NCBI GenBank assembly: GCA_030141605.1
Contig: JAQGDQ010000136.1
Coordinates: 372,001-436,000 of the forward strand
Direction: 5' to 3'
Source of the DNA: Tubiluchus corallicola
Taxonomy: Eukaryota > Priapulida > Priapulimorpha > Priapulimorphida > Tubiluchidae
Length of the DNA: 64,000 nt
Below are positions 57,721 to 64,000 of the stretch, in pieces. The first letter of the stretch is position 1. Every line of letters starts with the position of its first letter. Below the pieces are notes generated by a model. That model worked only from the letters and a program-made list of their open reading frames with translations. It did not search any database and was not told the DNA's origin. The position numbers and the translations under genes are program-made.

Positions 57721-60700
57721 AGTCACGGGTAATTGCGCACACTAATTGCCACTTTAATGCAATAATGCACAAGCATTAACATAGGTTTGCCACACTCGAC
57801 AGGCATAATCATGCGGTCACGGCGTCATGCTCTTGGACTTGGATTTAAAATTCATTCAGTTTTGTTGAGATGAACTTTTGCAACGAGTGTCAGGAGAAGT
57901 CCAAGGAAAAGTATACCCAGAGACACCGTCATACATTTGTCCATAATCATACTACAACTAATTTACTTAACTCTTGTGCGAAATTTTATTTGTGATATAA
58001 CTGCTGACCCTCCAGTTTATTATATTATATTATTTATTCAGGCACAAAAATACAATAAAGAAAAAGTAAAAAAGCACATAAAGAACATAAAAGCGTATGA
58101 AAAAGTAAAAAAAGGTTAAAACAATTAATAAAAGTGCTTAGTTCACAGTTTAAATATTGTACGCTTGTTGATTTTTGTTGATATTGCCATTAGCAGTGCC
58201 GTGTTTAAAGCATCCCGAGAAAGTATAAAATTGGGCTTCACTTCTATCTTAAGGGTGTGGACAAGTCCGAAATCAGATAGTCAAGAGCAATAGCTAAGCC
58301 CAATGTAACCCACCCCAAAATTAGAGTCCAATAAATACATGGATAAATATTTTAAAAGAAAAATTGCACACCGTCATGGGGAACTTGGACCCCGCGTTCA
58401 TGAGCTCCCCCAATTGGACGGCACGCGGGGGCCCTATCCATGTTTACAGCTATTATTGTTGTACTTAAACTTATTATTTGTAATTGCTGTTGGACTGTGT
58501 TTGAGTTGTAAGCTAGGTAACTACCTCAAGACTACAGTGTATAAGAAAATTCTATGTTAACAATGTCAGCCCAAAGACAGAATTAAGGATCAATCATATA
58601 CAGCAATGGCCGCAAAAGAACCATTTTTGCATATAATGTCATCATTGAATTTGAAAAGTAATATGGCCTGCAAATGCCATTACTTTTAAAAATTGCTGAC
58701 ATTAAAAATATTTAAAGTGAATTACTTACACAGAAAATCAAATAGGTTAAGCACTTTCTTTATACCAAGAATAACAGCTTTGTTTAATCCAACGATTTGG
58801 TATTAAGTGCAGAACCACTTCCGCTGTATTATCTGATTTGATAATCTATGTGCTGATGCAACAGCCAATATCCCATGACCGGTGGTCATTGTACAGGTGG
58901 CCAGTTAATGGACAATAGTCAAATGATCGCTCGCAATGCGTGTTACAAATGCTGTAATACCTGGTAATTACATCTAAGTAAATCTGGTTATGTTTTGACT
59001 GTTAGTGATTTAAAAGAGCTTACACGCACAAAGTTAGGGTTGACCGATAGCTGAATATTTTCTCAAACCGTGAGTTTCAGACTTGATCCAATTTTAACTT
59101 AATACATTTAACATAGCACTTACAAGTAATAATTAAATAATTTAGTAAAACCTTGACCTCACACCAATGTCATCTACTTATTGTTGTAATATACCAAATG
59201 AACACCTGGAAGATGTGGTTAGCTACAAGTGCTAACATATGTTGTCTAATAACGGAAAATGCGTCAAAAACTGCAACAAATTACAGGTTATCTGAAAGTA
59301 ACATTATAAACTTGAAAAGTAGTAACAATTTGTTTCTTTGCGGCATATCACATTGCAATATTCTACACCGGGAAAAATCAAGAGTCTTATGACATAGGAG
59401 GTTATTAACTTTAATTAAAGAGTTCAACTAATGATCATCGTCACTGGAAACATCCACTGGTAAGGCAAAAACTCTGGCTCTATGCTGCACCTGGGTAAAA
59501 AAACTACAAAACGCCACAAACCCTATCTCCCCAATTCAAAAAAGCAGAGCTTTCTTCTTACCTCTCCTACTTCCTGTAATTACCAAACGTTATCAACAAC
59601 ACAAAAAAGCCTTAAAAGGGGTTTTCCAGTAAGGTGATCGAAATCTTTGATGTTTGAAAAAGGTTCGTTGATTGCGGTTGTCACAATCCATTACCCAGCA
59701 CATTCTAGGGTGGTCGTGTAACACAGGCTGCATTTACATACCATATTTGCAAGTATTAGACGAGAGTCAATACGTTTTAACTGCCTTACTCACGATGCCT
59801 GGGTACTATGTAAATAAAATAGTCCAATTTCATATTAGCCAACTTATTATACAGAAACACCCGACAAAATCTAATTAATCTGCCACAGACGAAAAAATGC
59901 AAGTTAAAACACAGAAAACTAAACAACAAGCTGCAGCCCAAGGATAAGTTAAAAATTAATAGTCATAGTAATTTAACAAAACTGTCCGTCAACGAAGGAA
60001 TCGTTCATGCTGTAAAAACATGAGTGACATAATGTGTAAAAAAAAATAAAATTAGTAAATTACGGCAGCTACGTTAGCAAATACACCTCAGAGATACTCG
60101 GACTTTACAGATTCAGGAATTAACACTAGGCCGTTTGAAGTATATAACAAACATTTACATAGTTTGTATATATGTTAGTTGTATGTATTATTGTTATAGA
60201 AACAAGTGATAATTTGGTGTGCAGTTTTTGTTATTGTAACTGCTTCAAACCAACAATTAGTCGTTAAAAAACAAGTAGACCTTTAATACCCTAGAATACG
60301 AGGACAATTACTGAGTTGTCAGATATTACAATTTCATAATGGCAAGTTCGCTTTAAAACTAGAGTTGGCGACATGTTGTATATATACAGTACATTGTGTA
60401 GAGCCCTTATAGTTGTTAACACTAAATCTGAGTTTCAATAGTGTCAATAATGTTGAATACACCAAAATCCGAAGTCAAGCAAATTGAGAGGAGATTCCTA
60501 GAAGTGGAAAAGACAGCCAACATTAATCGAATTTCTGGAGGTTTGAAGATCAATACATGAAGCTCACGCCACTTTATCCCTGACAGGCAAACTTCTTTAT
60601 ATACATCAATTATTAGTGCAACATCGTGTGGTTCACCTCAGGTTTCCTAGAAGCTCATGTAATTATTGCACAGCCTGCAGGAAACAATCAGGAAGTCATG

Positions 60701-61995
60701 GCTTATCAATTACTTCTACACTTAAGGTTAAGCAAAATCAGGACATCTTTCTCGGCCAAAGTTATTTCGTCAGTTTAATCAACTACTGTAACATTTTACA
60801 GGCCCAATTAACTAATTCATAATTCGTTACGAACTTTTTTAAACTAAAATTAGTAAAAAGAAAGATGTGAAATGATTGCTAGAATTTGCACTGTGGCTAA
60901 CTACTAACCGCCAAACCAGTTATAGTTCCTTACTGACTAAGTTTCACAAACTTCAGTATCATAAAACTGTATAGCATTCCAAGTTGTTAGGTGAGTATTA
61001 AAACACTAGAGGACTACCAAAGTTCAAAACCTCCATATCAGCGTTATCGCAAGTTACCAAATTAAGAGTTTTACCCAAATCCTAGCAAATAGTCAACCAC
61101 AACGAGTTAACGTCTTCTACAAAGGTCACCATCATCAACTTCATAATCACCTGTGTCCTTAAGACACCATTCATTGACGATAAAATTTAGCGCCGTTATC
61201 AACGTTATCAAAAAGGATCACCTAACCACATATTCGTCCAAATTCGTTTTACCAACAAACTGCTACTTTCATTTAGCCAATAAAAACAAATCCAATATGG
61301 CTACTACAACATCCACTGTTGTGATACCACTACAAGCCTCACCAAAGCCATAAATCTCTCAGTCAAGTGTTTTTGACCATCCAAACACACCGTGTTATCA
61401 GTACAGCATCTAAATTTCAGTTTAAAACGCGGCAACATTAGAAATACTTAAAATTGAAAACCGCCTCATCTTCACCCTCCCCCGTAGCCCCAGAACAGAG
61501 CTGCAGCAGAAACTCAGAAAAATCACACTTATGGAGGCTTAGATCTTGAAAGCAATATTGCGGAGATTTTATACAGTGACTGCTCAGCACGACCCACTTG
61601 TCGAATGAGTGTTGAGTACATTAACATGCTATAATTATTAGGCAGCTGAGATGAAGTTCATCATTAATGCAAGATTGATCGAACATTACGAACTGTGGAA
61701 ATGATCAGCTAATTAAATATCTAATCTCAGTATATCTACTTATTCATACGCGAAATAAAATCACGATAATTCTTAATGACGGCGTACTTAAAAGCCAGTA
61801 CGCTTCTAATATTTAGAACATTTTGTGAAACAATTATAATATTTTGTATATTTGTGTAATCAGGAAATGATACACCCGATGAACTAAAAATTACACTCAA
61901 CTACACGGATAAATAGTGAGCGTTTTAACATTTTACTGATTACAGAATTCGTTACTTAATCTGCTTTTCGAATTCTTATCACACTTTATTCTCAA

Positions 61996-62124
61996 ATGTC
62001 TAACATCAGCGAAGTTCTTGAAGAAATGAGTAAGGAGATCGATGTCTTTGAGAAACTCCTGCAATTGTCTGTGAAAAACACCTTGATTAATGGTGGTCAA
62101 AGCAGTGAATGGCGGCAACAACAG
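61996..62124 (+). CDS. First coding exon of an unrecognised gene, divergent from ankyrin
   Basis: ATG at 61996 (in-frame TAA upstream) opens 43 codons: MSNISEVLEEMSKEIDVFEK, then LLQLSVKNTLINGG and ending SSEWRQQQ before donor CAACAG/GTATTA, phase 0. The peptide is Glu/Lys-rich and probably helical, with codon content unlike the flanking AT-rich DNA. It is transcribed away from ankyrin, so the two may share a promoter region. I do not recognise the protein and assign no function. Confidence 0.6.
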
Positions 62125-62151
62125 GTATTAAAGTGTATCTAATTTAAAATT

Positions 62152-62355
62152 AGATACCACACAGTACAATCTAGTGGTAACGCGTCCGCTTTCCGTCTGG
62201 GAGGTCGTGAGTTCGATACTGCAGCTGGTTAATACCGAAGACTTTAAAAATGGTATCTGCTGTTGCCTTGCCAGGGTATCTACGGTAATAGCGGGGAAGC
62301 AATAATCTCTGTAAAGTACCTACAGATTTGTTTGTACAGTCGGCAAAAAATTCTT
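62152..62355 (+). mobile_element. tRNA-derived SINE
   Basis: Contains an RNA polymerase III A box (TAGTGGTAACGCG, 62172-62184) and B box (GAGTTCGATAC, 62209-62219) with normal spacing, then a conserved-looking body (GACTTTAAAAATGGTATCTG, then TTGCCTTGCCAGGG) and an AT-rich tail. The ACTTTAAAAATGGTA stretch recalls the central domain of SINE superfamilies described from molluscs and other invertebrates, but I could not verify which. It lies in intron 1 of the plus-strand gene, in the same orientation. Target duplications were not seen. Confidence 0.7.
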
Positions 62356-62456
62356 TATTATTGATTACTATTAATTCAAAAATAATAGCTCTGTCTAATT
62401 GCTAAACAGGCCTTTATTTATTCCTTTCGGTTTCTGGGGCCCAATCATTGATGTAG

Positions 62457-62618
62457 ATCATTCCAAAAATCAGTAAAGTAAAAGCAAATTTTAGCTTGAA
62501 ATCTTTAAAGGAAATTAAGGCCGGAAAAATAAAGAGCTATAATTATCTTCAAGATTTAACGAAATTTGCTGAGCAAGTTTATGATTGTCACCCCGGAAAT
62601 GATGATCCTATCGAACAG
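62457..62618 (+). CDS. Second exon of the unrecognised plus-strand gene
   Basis: 162 bp, phase 0 to 0. Acceptor TGATGTAG preceded by a pyrimidine-rich stretch; donor GAACAG/GTAAGC. Encodes IIPKISKVKANFSLKSLKEI, then SYNYLQDLTKFAEQVYDCH and ending GNDDPIEQ. An alternative acceptor (TTTTAG before CTTGAA) would not keep frame with exon 1. Coding character is clear from composition; identity is unknown. Later exons are not found before 64000. Confidence 0.6.
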
Positions 62619-64000
62619 GTAAGCACTATGCTTTTATTTCAGGTAACATTTTTTCAGCAGAGTAATAAATGTGAACGAAACTGAGGCTATATTGTACCAA
62701 CTTGGATCAACCGGGTCAACCCCTTTGAGTGATGGGTCCAGCCTTCTATGTGGGCACTGATTTCGGGCGCAAAGAGTAAACAACAACAAAAATCGCAGAA
62801 ACAAACTAAACGGCAAAACAGGAGAGAAAACATGGATACCGCCTCTTTTTAGAATTTGAATTCACACCTCTAGTTTCCTAAACTGATGTAGCAATTTGCC
62901 ATATAAATACGACTATATAAAGAAAAATATTAAACGTAGAACAAAAATAATATAACTTTAACAGTTTAAGCTTCAAGCAATAATTATTTACAAGCGTAAG
63001 CACATATGCCATTTTACCAACCGTACAAATATGGCATTTTAAACACGTACAGCGTGAGTTTTCGAAACCAGCGGTAATGGAAACGATCCCTCTGAAGTAG
63101 TTTTCCTCCTAAAATAGCTTCGTTTGGCTGCACTAATTACTGTTCAAATAATGATAGCAATATATATGCAATTGCACAATAATCGATTAATTCTATACAT
63201 AGCTGCACGACAGTTGCATTGTGGTGGTCCCAAGAAATTAATTCCTGGGCCCAATTGAACGAATCTCCGTAATGATGATGCCACATTGTCAGAGAAAGTC
63301 CGCAACTTTGCAGGATTCAAATTTGTTTCAAGTTAAATCACCCAAATGCATTAAATACCGACATGTGTATGTTGTTATAACGGTTGCTGTATTGTATTGT
63401 ATCGTAACAAATACTTATTTGCTCACACTTGAAAACTAGTTCATTTTTGAAGCCAGAATTTTTAAACACTAGTTAGCCGACTACATGAAGCCATTACACG
63501 TATATTCATTGAGTCATTCAAACAACAGCTTGGGCTTATCGCAGAAACAGATTCAGTAGTTGTCCGAATTCGAAATTCCAGTGGTGGAATTTCTATACAG
63601 TGGAATTCTATATGAACCAAATATCTGAATGTAGAAGCTTTAAACCATCATCATTTCTTTTTTATTCAAAAACAAGAATGTCTAAATTTCGTGATTCTGG
63701 TATGTACAATACAAAAAATCCTAGTGAGATAATTAAGTCTTCTAGAACTAAAATTTTGACTGCTTTTCCAATTATTAACCAGTTAACCAGTGCAATTAGC
63801 TTTGAATTTGGTAAAACTTGATTTCAAACTAGTATAAGGTGTAATGTATATGGAATGTACATTATGTACTGTCTGAAACAATGGCAATCCTATTTGGAAG
63901 TGCCAAAGTTACTACTTGCCTAAGGCAAAATACATTAGCCTTACAACTTATTTCTAACGAATGATTTCAAGTCTACATTACAGCCAAACTGAAACCATGA
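62619..64000. other. Presumed intron of the plus-strand gene
   Basis: AT-rich. A 73-residue plus-strand ORF at 63600-63821 exists but shows no convincing splice borders or homology. Nothing else recognised. Confidence 0.4.

Larger units (their letters stand above)
55006..61995. other. 5' region of ankyrin: presumed first intron and promoter
   Basis: About 7 kb between the repeat-1 exon and the divergent plus-strand gene. It must contain, or the gene must extend past it to contain, the exon with the initiator Met for the long isoform. Apart from the repeats listed, I see no convincing coding exon. GC-richer patches occur at 58361-58440 and 61430-61540. Confidence 0.5.

Noticed and set aside
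58339-58560. 73-codon plus-strand ORF beginning MDKYFKRK in a GC-rich patch
   Set aside because: The start vaguely recalls hAT transposase N-termini, but the remainder gives no support and no element ends were seen.
59566-59577. 12-bp possible micro-exon (GAAGTAGGAGAG) with TTACAG and GTAAGAAG borders, minus strand, upstream of ankyrin
   Set aside because: Borders are attractive, but four codons without an ATG cannot be judged from sequence alone.
62634-62816. Short minus-strand ORFs opposite the plus-strand gene
   Set aside because: No homology and no coding composition.

Overview
This is an AT-rich, intron-rich metazoan genomic window. Most of it is one large gene on the minus strand that encodes a canonical ankyrin of the UNC-44 / Drosophila Ank2 / vertebrate ANK1-3 family. 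No bacterial, phage or plasmid feature is present. The protein looks protostome (motifs such as [19 protein letters not shown] and [19 protein letters not shown]). Long AT-rich introns and a tRNA-derived SINE make a mollusc or other lophotrochozoan my best guess, but the species is not determined.

Ankyrin, in transcription order (high to low coordinates): 23 coding exons can be placed with GT-AG borders and consistent phases, giving 4261 coding bases (about 1420 residues). Exons from 55005 to 43255 carry all 24 ankyrin repeats. Seven consecutive exons are exactly 198 bp, two repeats each, all phase 0. Four exons from 41249 to 38922 encode the acidic and flexible linker. A roughly 34-kb intron (4771-38921) follows, and then seven exons (4770 to 691) encode the tandem ZU5-ZU5-UPA spectrin-binding supermodule. 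The first coding exon (before the S-D-G-N start of repeat 1) is not firmly placed. The rest of the UPA region and the death domain lie beyond position 1.

The most interesting observation is inside the 34-kb intron. The ZU5 exon needs two bases from the exon before it. Several coding-like ATG exons in the intron end at a splice donor in exactly that phase: 34722-34855, 20467-20621, 5098-5216, 36807-36955 and weaker ones. A two-exon set (33581-33632 ending in phase 1, then a 55-bp exon at 28175-28229 that runs from phase 1 to phase 2) also fits. Together they suggest a battery of alternative promoters and first exons for short ankyrins that lack the membrane-binding repeats but keep spectrin binding, each with a different N-terminus; one would begin with a hydrophobic anchor. 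This is inference from reading by eye, and some short candidates are expected by chance.

Upstream of ankyrin on the plus strand, two phase-0 exons (61996-62124 and 62457-62618) start a divergently transcribed gene that I do not recognise; a tRNA-derived SINE lies in its first intron.

Mobile and repeat content in introns: a Tigger/pogo-like MITE with TA target duplications (47997-48308), a 655-bp hAT-like element with a perfect 8-bp target duplication (50396-51050), a weaker hAT-like element (30172-30659), a CT microsatellite (40584-40828), a TAA microsatellite (55451-55507), a diverged repeat block (57118-57720) and several short tandem duplications. No tRNA or rRNA gene and no CRISPR array was seen.
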